Positions 29,001 to 38,265 of a stretch of 64,000 nt of DNA are shown here, one piece after another (position 1 is the first letter of the stretch; every line of letters begins with the position of its first letter). Source of the DNA: Paulinella micropora (lineage: Eukaryota; Cercozoa; Imbricatea; Euglyphida; Paulinellidae); contig WBZZ01002993.1 in the NCBI GenBank assembly GCA_019918135.1, forward strand, positions 40,001 through 104,000. The letters run 5' to 3'. The notes below the pieces were generated by a model. That model saw only the letters and a list, made by a program, of their open reading frames with translations, did no database searches and was not told the origin of the DNA. A program made the position numbers and the translations under genes.

Positions 29001-29356
29001 GGACCCGCTCGTCGCCTTCCAGGCCCTCGGCATCGAGGCCTGTTGCACGGCGCTGGCGTCCGAGCTCAGGAAGGCGCTCAGCGGCCTCGGCGAGCTCGAA
29101 TTCTGCCACACGCAGCTCCTGGCCTCCACCATGTGCCTCAAGGGCCTGCCCCTGCCCATCAGCCGCGCGGGCTACGCGCAGCTCGAGGAAGATCCGTTTG
29201 AGCGCGCTCTTTGAAAAAAACGGCAGGATCTGGTTGTACGAGACGATGGACAAGGTTTCACAACGTGGATCGATGTACTGGCGTTTTGTTTCCGGCCAGC
29301 TGCCAGAAGTGGGCGATGCTTACTTTCAAATTTCACACGATCCCCGGCAGGCCTAG
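23700..29356 (+). pseudogene. RNA polymerase largest subunit (RPB1-like), very divergent, broken
   Basis: Catalytic subunit of a multi-subunit RNA polymerase. Landmarks in RPB1 order: 'LPLVRATVGGRQAMLN' (PPPxVRPS-like, about 24,740); 'LLGKKDGEFRKNGLGKRIDHSAR' split as GKxGxxRxNLxGKRVDxSAR (about 25,060); 'VVVNRQPTLSPQS' and the metal site 'FNGDNDGDVV' (the NADFDGD element with all three Asp, about 26,270); 'GFVTNSFMSGL' with 'TTGYFQHSLSFALQD' (about 27,240-27,390); 'GTQLTLNTRH' (trigger-loop region); 'FQALGIEACCTALASELR' (about 29,020) and 'VSGQLPEVGDAYF' near the end. It has no CTD repeat tail. A repeat-rich segment (25,440-26,095) lies between the N-terminal part and the metal site. About five breaks. 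Divergence points to a viral enzyme rather than the cell's own polymerase. Confidence 0.85.
25440..26095 (+). repeat. Tandem SINE-like pair with (TTA)n tails inside the RPB1-like gene
   Basis: Two near-identical copies of a roughly 225-base unit (about 25,515-25,742 and 25,770-25,998). They are preceded, separated and followed by TTA/TAT microsatellites. Each unit starts TGGGCCCTGTCGCCA, then GTTCGATTCC, a perfect match to the RNA polymerase III B-box consensus GWTCRANNC, and ends GACAGAGAAGCAC before the microsatellite. An internal 24-base direct repeat (CAGTATTTTCATTGAACATA...) occurs twice per unit. Units with a B-box and a short tandem tail look like tRNA-derived SINEs. I cannot find a good A-box. 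The pair interrupts the conserved order of the RPB1-like gene. Confidence 0.6.
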
Positions 29357-29665
29357 TCATCTCGCAAAGGAACTAAACTTTGCTAGCAGTTTTTTTTAAA
29401 TTAAACGATTACCTGCTGTTGTAGCAGCACGATTTATTTTTAAAAAAGGATTTTGCAGCAGCAGAATATGGCGTACTCAGACGATTTCGTTAATGAAATT
29501 CACCAGATTGGCAACAGCTTAGCTCATTGAAAAGGTCCGGACTCTGAACAAACACCGCCCCTCCCCCTCCTTTCGTTGCCTTGTCGCTCAGCGTGGCCCT
29601 GCTCCTTGTCCGAGAAAGCCACGATGTGAGTGATGACGGACAGAAAGGGGGTCGGGGGGGGGGGG
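29255..29665 (+). repeat. Left arm of an inverted repeat: RPB1 3' end and downstream spacer
   Basis: Contains the last 90 coding bases of the RPB1-like gene (ATGTACTGGCG...), the A/T run TTTTTTTTAAATTAAACGATT, a CACCAGATT-CAACAGCTTA stretch, and TTGTCGCTCAGCGTGGCCCT. The same blocks occur in the same order, reverse-complemented, at 31,985-32,345. Confidence 0.8.
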
Positions 29666-29922
29666 GGGCCGATCACAAATCACCAAGGAAGACAAACAAA
29701 AAAAAGAAAAAAACTTGTGTGAAAGCAGATTGCGAAATTGAACAGGCGTGGGGGGGGGAGGGAACTTTCAAGGTCGTGTGCATGTATGGGGGGGGGGGGG
29801 GGGGGGGCCGCGCCAGGCAGGTTCAGAAGTTGGGAAAAATTTTAGGGACGGAGGAAAATGTGAGCCAAGGAGCAGGCGGAGTGTGTGCTGGGCCCAAAAA
29901 CAAAAGGGAGAAACAAGAAAAA
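29666..29922. other. Poly-G spacer upstream of the zinc-finger gene
   Basis: Two G-runs (near 29,655 and 29,790-29,807) and A-rich tracts. No gene supported; probably the promoter region of the zinc-finger gene at 29,923. Confidence 0.4.
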
Positions 29923-31678
29923 ATGGACAGCCTCGCCGAGACCGCTGAGCTCAAATACGAAAAGAAGCGCCGGCTGGACGAAGGCAACCAGAGCAGCCAG
30001 AAGCGCCCACGACGCGACACACCCCCCACCGCCAAATCGTCCGCTGTCCAGTTGTGGCTGCAGCGCCTGGCAAATGCGGAGCCGTTTGTGTCCAAGAGGC
30101 CGGGAGTCAAGATGCTTCAGCATTATGGATCTGCTTTTAAAGTTATAGATGAACGGCTCGTGTTTAAGGAATGGAGAGCTGGACAGGAGACCGCGGACCG
30201 CCCGGCCTGTGAACTTTGCTACGTGGAAGAAAATCTCGCGACAGTGGCGACAATTTCCAGGGACTCTGAGTGGCCGACAGTCTGCGCTCGACATGCAACC
30301 CCGACGGACGGTACGGAGCCTAACCGTGCCGAGGGTGACACTGTCGCCTGTGAAACACAGATAGATGGGCGCGCTGACAAAAGAAAATACAAGTGTACCG
30401 AATGCGACAGTCGCTTTACGCAGGCTGGCCATCTCAAAACACATATACGGACGCACACGGGCGAAAAGTCCTACAAATGTACAGAATGCGACAAGCGCTT
30501 TGCGCAAGCTGGTAGCCTCACAGTGCACAAACGCGTGCACACAGGCGAAAAGCCCTACAAATGTACAAAATGCGACAGTCGCTTTACGCAGGCTGGCCAT
30601 CTCAAAACACATATACGGACGCACACGGGCGAGAAGCCCTACAAATGTACAGAATGCGACAGTCGCTTTACGCAGGCTGGCCCTCTCAAAACACATATAC
30701 GGACGCACACGGGCGAGAAGCCTTACGTGTGTACTGAATGCGACACCGTCTTTACACGCGCGAGCACTCTCAAAACACATATGCGGACCCATACGGACGA
30801 GAAGCCGTTCGCGTGCACTGAATGCAAAAGTCGCTTTGCAGAAGCTGGCACTCTCAAACAACATATGAGGACCCATACGGGCGAGAAGCCGTTTGCGTGT
30901 ACTGAATGCGACAGTCGCTTTACGCAGGCTGGCAGTCTCAGAAAGCACGAGCGTAGGCATGAGGAGAGCAATAGGTGGCGGCATATATGTGCGTTTGCGC
31001 CGTTCAGCACTGCTAAGCACGACGGTACTGACGGTCTGGTCGCATGCACGACGCTGTCCAACCGCGCAGTCGCTGGACGCCCACGTGCAGCGGTGCCATA
31101 CGCCCGAGGGCATCGCCAAGCGTTTCAAGAGCGAACAACAGTTGGCAGAGTTTCTCGCTGCCAAGGGCTGGGAGTTCGACCGCGACTTTGCCAATGCTAT
31201 CTTTTACAAGCACTGCAACGAGCGGATCACCCCAATCACCGGGGCCGTGAGCGCGCGCCCTGACTTCCATTTGCTCAAGTTCCAGTCGCTGGCGCCGGAT
31301 CGTCGGTGTGTGCTGCTGCTGTGCAACGACGAGTTTGCGCACCGGCGGTACCGGTGTGAGCTCGGGCGCATGCTGGAAATTAACACGGCACTAGCAGCCA
31401 ACGAGAACTTTCGAGATTTGCCAATGGTGTACATTCGCTTCAACCCGCACTGGTTCGAGGTCGACGGCGTGCTCCACGACCCGCCGCTGCAGTCTAGGTT
31501 CGAGCGCCTGCAGCGTTTGTTGGTGGACATCGAGGCAGGACACTTGCCGTTGCGGCCGACCGGTTTATCGTTGTTTTATTTGTACTACGACCGGCAGACA
31601 CAGCCAACGGCCGCTGAGAGTGACGGTAACTCGGAAGTGGCAATAGCGCTGCGTGCCTGCGTGGTGTTGGCGGAATAA
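29923..31678 (+). pseudogene. C2H2 zinc-finger array plus PD-(D/E)xK-like nuclease domain
   Basis: ATG at 29923. The N-terminus is basic ('[11 protein letters not shown]', '[11 protein letters not shown]') with a Cys/His cluster ('[11 protein letters not shown]...VCARHA'). Seven TFIIIA-type fingers follow (about 30,385-30,960), each CxxC-x12-HxxxH with 'TGEKPY' linkers. The C-terminal part (about 31,050-31,675) reads '[15 protein letters not shown]', 'KGWEFDRDF', '[14 protein letters not shown]', 'VLLLCNDEFAH', 'YRCELGRMLEIN' and 'MVYIRFNPHWFEVDG'. Asp in RPDF and the acidic NDE strand are the layout of a restriction-like nuclease domain that I recall from algae, oomycetes and large viruses. 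It may be a sequence-specific, possibly selfish, nuclease. About one break. It is flanked on both sides by inverted copies of the RPB1 3' end. Confidence 0.65.
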
Positions 31679-31742
31679 CAACGGGTAGTGTGACTCCCGT
31701 GGCCGGCAAAATCTCCCGACATAAATTTTTTTTAGCAAATTT

Positions 31743-31890
31743 CGGCAATCTGCTAAAAGGCAAGTTAAAAAATTTGGGGAGACGAAGGCGGGCGGGGAAA
31801 AATTTTCTGATTTCTGTAAATTTCCCCGCCCGCCGTCGTCTCCCGAATTTTTGGCTCTCTCTGTCTCTCTTTGTAGGATTGCCGAAATGA
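31743..31890. repeat. Large hairpin, roughly 150 bases
   Basis: TTTCGGCAAT ... GGGAGACGAAGGCGGGCGGGG, short loop, CCCCGCCCGCCGTCGTCTCCC ... ATTGCCGAAA. Same family as the hairpins at 57.9-58.9 kb. Confidence 0.75.
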
Positions 31891-31984
31891 CCAAACCTTT
31901 TTTTTTATTCGAATCTGTACGTAACCCGGTGAATTTCGCGACAAAACAGCTTTTTGCCGCAAACTTCGGATGGTTGCGCGAATT

Positions 31985-32345
31985 TGGGACCGGCCCCCCC
32001 CTCCGACCCCTTTTTCTGTCTGTCGTCGTGGCTTCTCTCGGACAAGGGCCACGCTGAGCGACAAAGCCCCGAAAGGGGGGAGGTAGAGAGGGCCGGGGGT
32101 TCTGTTCACGCACGAAGTCCGGACTTGTTCATAAGCTGTTGCAAATCTGGTGGGATTTTATAAAACGCAATAGTCTGTACCAATGCTTTTTACTACAACA
32201 GCCAATCTTTTAATTAAAAAAAAACGGCGAGCGAAAGATTTAACGCAACAGAGCTATGCTGGCCGGAAGGCGATCGTGTGAAATCTGAAAATAGGCGTCG
32301 CCCACTTCCGGCAGCTGGCCCGAGACAAAGCGCCAGTACATCGAC
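31985..32345 (-). repeat. Right arm of the inverted repeat
   Basis: Reverse-complement copy of 29,255-29,665, including a piece of RPB1 coding sequence that still reads 'RGSMYWRFVSGQLPEVGD'. Identity is partial by eye, with small length differences. Confidence 0.8.
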
Positions 32346-32521
32346 CCTCGCTGCAAGGACGTTTTGCAGCCCCGCCGTATTCTGCGCAAAAAATACTGTC
32401 TTCCGCAGCAGAACCCGTCAGAAGCCGTTTCGCGCAAACCATCCGAGGTTTGCGGCAAAAAACTGTTTTTGCCGCGAAATTCACAGGGTTCAGGGAAGAG
32501 TGATCTTGGCCGCAAGACCAA

Positions 32522-32640
32522 TCCATCCGGAAGTGGGCGACGCCTATTTCCAAACTTCACACGATCCAGCGTAAAAAAAGTGATGAAGTTTCGCTCTCTG
32601 TCTTTTTTTATTAAACGATTGTTTTGGTACTTAAAAAAAA
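32522..32640 (+). repeat. Third copy of the RPB1 3' end, direct orientation
   Basis: CCGGAAGTGGGCGACGCCTA and the following CACACGATCC, then TTTTTTTATTAAACGATTG, match the end of the RPB1-like gene and its downstream A/T run. Between the right arm and this copy (32,425-32,490) lies an inverted match to 31,928-31,985 (GAATTTCGCG-CAAA-TTTTTGCCGC). Confidence 0.7.
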
Positions 32641-32672
32641 ATACAGGGTCAAAGCAACGGATTCCCGCGCGG

Positions 32673-33416
32673 TTACTGTTTCAAAATGTCTAAATTAGGG
32701 TGGTCCAGGTTCTGAACATTTTGCCGCAGGATGTTTTTTAGCCGGACCCCGATGGCCTCATTGCATTTTTCGATGTAGAGCGACGAGCCTTGTGTTCGGC
32801 AGTGCCAGTTCACGGAGATTTCTGGCGAACTGACTTTAAACAAACTAACCCTGCAGGGACCGCTGACACAGAACTCTGTCGTTAGCAGTGTTGTTGTGCG
32901 TTCCAGTTTTAGGCGCGTGCAATAGGGCGCGCGCAGAACCAGCGGGCGGCCGGTAGCTTCAATGATGCTGATGTCTGACAGTCGCAGTTCGAACACGCCC
33001 GTCAGGTTTTTGACAAGGGCACGCGGCAGGCTTATTTTTTGGATGGTGACCTTGCGCAGGTTTTGGATCAGTCGCGGCAGCGTGCAGAGCTGTGTCAGCC
33101 AGGTTGCAATCTTCGGTGCTGTCTGGCCGTCGCGGCCGAAGAGGTTCAGAGATGAAGGCAACCACGAATCGTACTGACATTTGTTGACCAGCTTCGTGAG
33201 TGTCTTGATGTCTACTGAGAAGGCGCGCTCGCCCCGCACACAATTTTCCCAGGCAGTGTGCAGGGCTTTCTTGTTTTCGAGCTGTTCAAAGAAGCGACGT
33301 TCGGCTTCGGGTGGATAGATTTCCTGTACTACTTGTTTTTGGTCATCTTCTCCGTCTAGACCTTTTGTAACATAATTCCAGAGTTCAGGTGTCAGACATT
33401 GGTACAAGCCGGACAT
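32673..33416 (-). CDS. F-box/LRR-like protein
   Basis: 247 residues from an ATG, stop at 32673. The N-terminus 'LTPELWNYVTKGLDG' resembles an F-box start. The middle holds leucine-rich spaced strands ('LPRLIQNLRKVTIQKISLP', 'LTGVFELRLSDISII', 'APYCTRLKLERTTTLL', 'PCRVSLFKVSSPEI') like irregular LRRs. F-box proteins recruit targets to SCF ubiquitin ligases, and giant viruses often carry them. Assignment moderate. It is less GC-rich than its neighbours and looks whole. Confidence 0.5.
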   Translation of the reverse strand: MSGLYQCLTPELWNYVTKGLDGEDDQKQVVQEIYPPEAERRFFEQLENKKALHTAWENCVRGERAFSVDIKTLTKLVNKCQYDSWLPSSLNLFGRDGQTAPKIATWLTQLCTLPRLIQNLRKVTIQKISLPRALVKNLTGVFELRLSDISIIEATGRPLVLRAPYCTRLKLERTTTLLTTEFCVSGPCRVSLFKVSSPEISVNWHCRTQGSSLYIEKCNEAIGVRLKNILRQNVQNLDHPNLDILKQ

Positions 33417-33552
33417 TGAGCCTGCGAGGTTTCTTTTTTTTTGGCACTGGCTGTTTACATACGTTTATTTTTTTACGCGCATTGGTACACACACACACAC
33501 AAAAATAAATAAAAAATGTTTAGCGCGGGGCGTACGGGTCTCGCAGGCGTTT

Positions 33553-34344
33553 CTAAGGGGAACGCCCATCCGCGGGCGTGAGCCGGGTCTGCAACAGTCT
33601 CTGCTTGCCCCAGCTGTCATGCACAAACAGTTGCACTTTCTCCCGCCGCCGGCGCGCCAGGTCCCAGCCACTTGCGGGCAGCAGCGTGTCCAGTACTTTG
33701 GACGCGCTGGTCCGCTCCTTGGCGGCGCTCAACAAAATATCATAGCAGGGCCGAAGTTGCGCGAGCCCGTCCTGCAGTAACTGCTCCACGCCGCCGGCCC
33801 CGCCGCAGCTAAGCGGCACGGGCTCTTTTGCGCCCGGGGGTACGTCCAGGAGAAACTCGAAGGAGAACGAAATGGTGGTTTCGTCGTGATGCGTTCCGGG
33901 CAGGGTCGTGCGCAGCGAGAATTTGGTCTGGCCCTGCTTGTTCGGCTTGCCCAGCGACCCCTTCAGCTCCGTGCAGGCGGCGGGCTTGCTAAGGAACAGG
34001 GCTTCGAACCACGACGCCTGCGGGCGGCGGGCTAGCGACAGGAGCCAAGAGGCCGTGCGGACTGCCTCAGGGATCTGCAGCAGCCTGCACCGGTCCAGCG
34101 CATGGTCGGGGACATCGTCGTCCTCGCCCCCGGAGTCGCTGCTCTCGTCGTGGTCGCTGACGTCACATTCTGGGGCCCGCTCGTAACGCACATGAAGATT
34201 GACACGGCAGCCCGTGGCCACGAGCGTGGTGCCGGTCAGCCCGAACACACGGATGCTCTGCAGGGCACCGAGCGCCGGCATTGGCCCGGGGGCAGCCTGC
34301 CTACGAGGAGGTCCAACGGGCACCGCGCTAGCTTCGGTGGCCAT
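33553..34344 (-). CDS. Unrecognised protein with acidic insert
   Basis: I choose the ATG ending at 34344 (MATEASAVPVGPPRRQ), giving 263 residues; upstream open sequence is homopolymer spacer. Features: 'IRVFGLTGTTLVATGCRVNLHV', an acidic 'DVSDHDESSDSGGEDDDV' insert at about residues 65-85, and beta-like 'QTKFSLRTTLPGTHHDETTISFSFEFLLDVP'. The C-terminus is basic ('DLARRRREKVQLFVHDSWGKQ'). It looks like a BTB- or TRAF-like beta/alpha layout, but I cannot assign it. Looks whole. Confidence 0.5.
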   Translation of the reverse strand: MATEASAVPVGPPRRQAAPGPMPALGALQSIRVFGLTGTTLVATGCRVNLHVRYERAPECDVSDHDESSDSGGEDDDVPDHALDRCRLLQIPEAVRTASWLLSLARRPQASWFEALFLSKPAACTELKGSLGKPNKQGQTKFSLRTTLPGTHHDETTISFSFEFLLDVPPGAKEPVPLSCGGAGGVEQLLQDGLAQLRPCYDILLSAAKERTSASKVLDTLLPASGWDLARRRREKVQLFVHDSWGKQRLLQTRLTPADGRSP

Positions 34345-35170
34345 GTTTTGTTTCTGTCTGCCGAAAAGAAAAAAAAGCCAGTTCCCACCCCCCGGCGGCC
34401 CCCCCCCCCCTTCTTCTAAGCAGGGAAAAAAAAGTAGAACAACGAAAAAAAAAGAGTGGGGGGCCGACCCCCCTCCCCCCGAGTCCGGGGGGAAAGCTGG
34501 AGACGGGGAGGGGGGGGGGGAAGTGACAGCGGGGCTTCTGCAAATTTTTTTTTGCTCTGCTTTTTTCTTTTTTTCTGAAGTGCCGCACCTGTTGCGCCAG
34601 CCGGCCCCCCTCCCCCACCCGGACGACGTGAAGAGGAGGGAGAGAGAGCGAGCGCGCGCGCAGACCGCACAGACCGTAAACAAGGCGGCCCCTGGCTTTT
34701 TACGGTTCGTGCACACGACGACGCCGCCGAACAAGCGGGTCCAGACTCTGCTCCGCTGGGCGGAGCAAGGCCGGGCCCAGTAAGACCTGGGGGTTTGCTA
34801 CGAGCTGGGCTTTGATGTACCGAGAAGGGATCGGAGGGCCCCGCGACCTAGACATAGGCGGTCGTGTATTTAAGCCGGGCCGCCAAGTCCGGATGCCTGG
34901 AGGCTCGTTTAGACCTAGTGCGCAGTGCCGGGTGGACCAAGAAAAGGAGAGCGCGGCGCAAAACAAAAACTAGTGAATTTAAGAGAAACGACTCGTGTTT
35001 TTTAAAGTAAAAAGTCTTTCGCGACAAGGCACTAGCGTCAATTTCGCGGGGCGGAGGCCCCCTCCCCCCCACCCGGCCGGCAAAGAAGAGGATCCGGCGT
35101 CTTGCTTCTTTTCTTTGTTTTTTTACTAAAGATTAAATAAGATCGAACTGTCTCTCTCTCTCTCTCTCAA
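34345..35170. other. Spacer between two leftward genes
   Basis: C- and G-runs (34,400-34,520), then moderately GC-rich DNA to 35,040 without a convincing gene, then an A/T-rich stretch with AGATTAAATAAG and a (CT)n tract (35,150-35,168) just after the Kelch gene's stop. Probably promoter of the gene to the left and polyadenylation region of the Kelch gene. Confidence 0.4.
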
Positions 35171-36604
35171 TTACGCGACGGCGCACCCGGCCAGGGTGAG
35201 ACTGACGGGCAAGCTGGCCACGCACTGCCACGTGTTCTGTTCCTCGTTATAGCGCTCTACGCTGGCCAGGGGCTCCTGGTTCGCGTCAGTGCCCCCCAGC
35301 ACGTACAGCTCGCCGTCAAGTACCGCCGCGCACGAGTCCTCGCGCGCCTCGCGCATTGGCGCAACCTCGTGCCACGCGTCCAGGGCCGGGTCGTAGCGCT
35401 CGACCGACGTGAGCACGCGGCCCCCCACCGCCAGGCCCCCGATGGCGTACACCCGCCCCTTCAGTACCGCCGACGAGCAACCCCACCGAGCGACTTTCAG
35501 CGGCGCCACCGCCACCCAACGGTCGTGCTCCATCTTCTCCGTGTGGTCGAGGATCTTGTTGTCGTTGTCTATGCCGCCGAAGACGTACGCGTGCCCGCCC
35601 ACGCTGGCCGCGCCCAAGTAGCCCCTGGGCCGCGACAGGCCGCAGCAGTAGGACCAGCTGTTGGCCACTACGTCGTAGCGCAACACGTCACTGGTGTACT
35701 TTCCTTTGCAAGCTCCGCCCAGCACGTACAGGCTGCCGCCCAACGACAACGCGCTGGAACCGACGAATTCGTATGGCACGCGCGCGATAGCTTCCCAGCC
35801 CTTTTCCTGCTGGCTCAAGTCCAGCCTCTCCGCTGTCGTCGTCGTGTTGTTCAAGGACACGGCCCCCCCGACCGCGTACAGACGCCCCTCGAGCGCTGCG
35901 CCGGCGATACTCGAGCGCGCTTGCTTTAGCTTGGCGCACTGCGTCCAAACGTCTTTCTTGGGGCTGTAGCAGTGCGTAGCCGCCAGCCGGTCGTGGGCGC
36001 CCGGCGCGCCGCCGCCGTAGCCGCCAAACACGTACAGCCGCGCGCATCTGGCCGGGACAGACGCCTTCTGAGTGCACGTCCGCGACAGCGTCGAGAGCGT
36101 GATTTCTAGGCGCCGGTCCTCGTGGTCCACGTCCGCCTCGACTTCCAGCACGGTCCGGGCGCGTAGCCTCTGCAACTCCTGCTTGCGCCGGCCGATCACT
36201 TGGTGCACCTGGTACAGCCGGGAGCCGAGGTCGTGCTCCTGCTCGTCGTCGCATTCCACGCGGAGGCGCAGCGCCTCGCCCTCGGCGTTCAGGGCCCTGA
36301 TGTCCTGCTCGCGCCTGCTGATCTCGGCCTCGAGCTGGCGCCGCGCGCCCGCGCTCGCTTCGGGCAGGCCCCGCCACTTGGTGTGCGTGCTCACCAGCGT
36401 CAGCGAGAGCTTGCCGTTGCCCTCCGTGTTGCGTGATATGTCAAGGCTCGCCCTGTCGTCCTGCCGCTGCTGTGTGAAGCGGTCGCCAGACGTCTTGTAC
36501 AGCTGTTCCACGTTGTGCAGCAGGTCCCCGAACACTTCGAGGGGGTTCTGCGGATGTTCGGCGGTTTCTGGCTGCGCCAGCTTCCTTTTCTTGTGGCTCG
36601 ACAT
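35171..36604 (-). CDS. Coiled-coil plus Kelch-repeat protein
   Basis: ATG ending at 36604 (MSSHKKRKLAQ, a nuclear-localisation-like start); 477 residues. Residues 20-180 form a coiled-coil-rich segment ('RRQLEAEISRREQDIRALNAEGEALRLR' in part). From about residue 190 there are six Kelch blades with the GG doublet: 'LYVFGGYGG', 'LYAVGGAV', 'LYVLGGAC', 'AYVFGGID', 'VYAIGGLA', 'LYVLGGTD', each with the downstream W/Y pattern. This makes a six-bladed propeller, usually a substrate-binding platform (often in cullin-3 ligases, though no BTB domain is seen). Pox- and giant viruses carry similar proteins. Looks whole. Confidence 0.85.
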   Translation of the reverse strand: MSSHKKRKLAQPETAEHPQNPLEVFGDLLHNVEQLYKTSGDRFTQQRQDDRASLDISRNTEGNGKLSLTLVSTHTKWRGLPEASAGARRQLEAEISRREQDIRALNAEGEALRLRVECDDEQEHDLGSRLYQVHQVIGRRKQELQRLRARTVLEVEADVDHEDRRLEITLSTLSRTCTQKASVPARCARLYVFGGYGGGAPGAHDRLAATHCYSPKKDVWTQCAKLKQARSSIAGAALEGRLYAVGGAVSLNNTTTTAERLDLSQQEKGWEAIARVPYEFVGSSALSLGGSLYVLGGACKGKYTSDVLRYDVVANSWSYCCGLSRPRGYLGAASVGGHAYVFGGIDNDNKILDHTEKMEHDRWVAVAPLKVARWGCSSAVLKGRVYAIGGLAVGGRVLTSVERYDPALDAWHEVAPMREAREDSCAAVLDGELYVLGGTDANQEPLASVERYNEEQNTWQCVASLPVSLTLAGCAVA

Positions 36605-36983
36605 TTTTTGCTGGGCGCTGGCACAGCTTTCGTCCTGGCCACGAATCGAAGTGTTTGGGGGGGGGGCCTCCAAAAACACTCCAGAAAACAAAATGGAAAC
36701 GGGCGGAGGAGGGGGGGGCCTAATGCCTTCTTGGCATCTCCCCCCCTTTTCGCCGCGCCCGTTTTTTGTTTCTTTTTTTTTGGGGGGGGGGTGAATTTTT
36801 TTTTTAAAAAAGCTAAGAAAAATAATACAAAAACGAACGCTCTGGCTTTGTTCTTAGCGTGTTCCTTTTTGTTCTCTTGAACACCAGTCACCCCGACCGC
36901 CGGCTATCTTATACCGCCGACAGGAACAAAAGCAAAAACGAACCGACCTGAGAAGTAAAGAAAATCACAGCCTGTCCCGTAAC
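36605..36983. other. Divergent promoter spacer with G-runs
   Basis: Lies between the Kelch gene and the 7TM gene, which diverge. It holds a G-run near 36,656-36,667, another near 36,780-36,790, and A-rich DNA. No gene supported. Confidence 0.4.
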
Positions 36984-38048
36984 ATGTTGTTCAGCCCCGC
37001 CACCATGTCCATCGCCTGCGCCGCCGCGTTCCTGTGCGGCATGGCGTGGCTGCTGTGCCTGCAGCTGGCGACCGACAGCGGACGGCGGCGGCGTGTCGCC
37101 GTGTTCACGACCCTGCGCCTGTGGTTCTGGACCGTAGCGCACGCGGCCGCCGTGCTGCTGCTCTGTGAAGGGCATCGGTTGCCCTGGCAGATCGCGTACC
37201 AGTTCCTGCTGCTGCCGCTGGCGTGGCACGTGTGGCTAGAGTGAGTAGAACGCTACCCGTACGGGCTGGCCCCCTCGAACCTTCGGAACCGGTGCCATGA
37301 CATGAGGTTTCTGCGCCTGGGGGTGTGCGTAGCCTCGGCCGCGCTCGCCGCCGCCACAGAAAACCACTGGCCGCCCAGGGCTTTCTTGCTGACCGCCCAG
37401 CTGTACGGCGCCTGGTTGTTCTTCAGCAGCAACTCGCGGATACGCGCGCTGCAGCGGAAGGTCGGCGAGAGCGACTCGGCGCGGGCGGCGCGGGCCAGGC
37501 GTACTCTGTGCTGCTTGCAGTGTGCCTCCGCGTGCTGTGCCGCCCTGCACGCGTTGTACTTATTGCTGTGGCTCTGTCTAGAGCTGCCACGCGGCGGGGC
37601 CCCCGTACGGTGGACGTTCGGCTTCATGTCCGCCCTGCTGCCCACGCCATGGCTCTGCCTCGTAGCCCTGCAGCTGCTGCCCAAATTGCAAAAGGTCCCT
37701 TCCGGGCCAAGGCTTTACCTCAAGCCCACGCAGGCCGTGCGTGTCCAGAGCGCACCACAACAGGGCGCCTTCTGCCACGACGACGCGGCGCCTGACCAAG
37801 AACTGGCAGCGGGCCCGCGCGGTTCGAGGCTTGGCGCGGTCATGGAGGCCTACACGCAAACGCCCGACTCTAGCGCCGCTTCGCATCAGCAGTCCCTCGC
37901 CAACCTGCCAATGGCAGCGTCGCCGACGCCTCCCACCATCAGGCTAGCGCCCCACAGCCAGGCCGCGCGGGAAGACGGCAGCTTGGAACAGGTCAGCCGG
38001 GTTGAGGCGTCGTTCTTGGAGAAGGGTTGTGAAAGTTTCAGCTACTGA
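36984..38048 (+). pseudogene. Seven-helix membrane protein, unrecognised
   Basis: ATG at 36984. About seven hydrophobic helices are visible in order, among them 'SIACAAAFLCGMAWLLCLQLA', 'WTVAHAAAVLLL', 'IAYQFLLLPLAWHVWL', 'AFLLTAQLYGAWLFF', 'ACCAALHALYLLLWLCL' and 'FGFMSALLPTPWLCLVALQL'. A hydrophilic tail of about 100 residues, rich in Ser, Pro and Gln, follows. Topology and tail resemble a G-protein-coupled-type receptor. I see no retinal-type lysine in the last helix. It converges on the heliorhodopsin gene, 217 bases away. It carries about one interruption, which could also be a short intron. Confidence 0.5.
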
Positions 38049-38265
38049 AGAAGCCGGCAGAGAGAACTGAACGGTGGCAGGAATTAACCGGGGGTGGGGA
38101 GAAAAGGCAAGGGGAGAAAAGGCAAGGGGAGAAAGGCAAGGGGAGAAAGGCAAGGGCAGAAATACGCAGAAGGCAGAAAATCACTGGCTCTTTTTTTTAA
38201 TCGGAGAGGCCCGTCAGTACACACACAGAAATCTGTTTTTTTTCGGTCTACCAAAAAGAAATTTT
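38049..38265. repeat. GGAGAAAAGGCAAG tandem repeat between convergent genes
   Basis: About five units of AAGGCAAGGGGAGA(A) near 38,098-38,160, followed by T-rich DNA that may hold the 3' ends of both convergent genes. Confidence 0.6.

Noticed and set aside
36984-38048. Second rhodopsin
   Set aside because: No retinal-type lysine context visible in the last helix and no rhodopsin signature, so it is left as an unassigned seven-helix protein.
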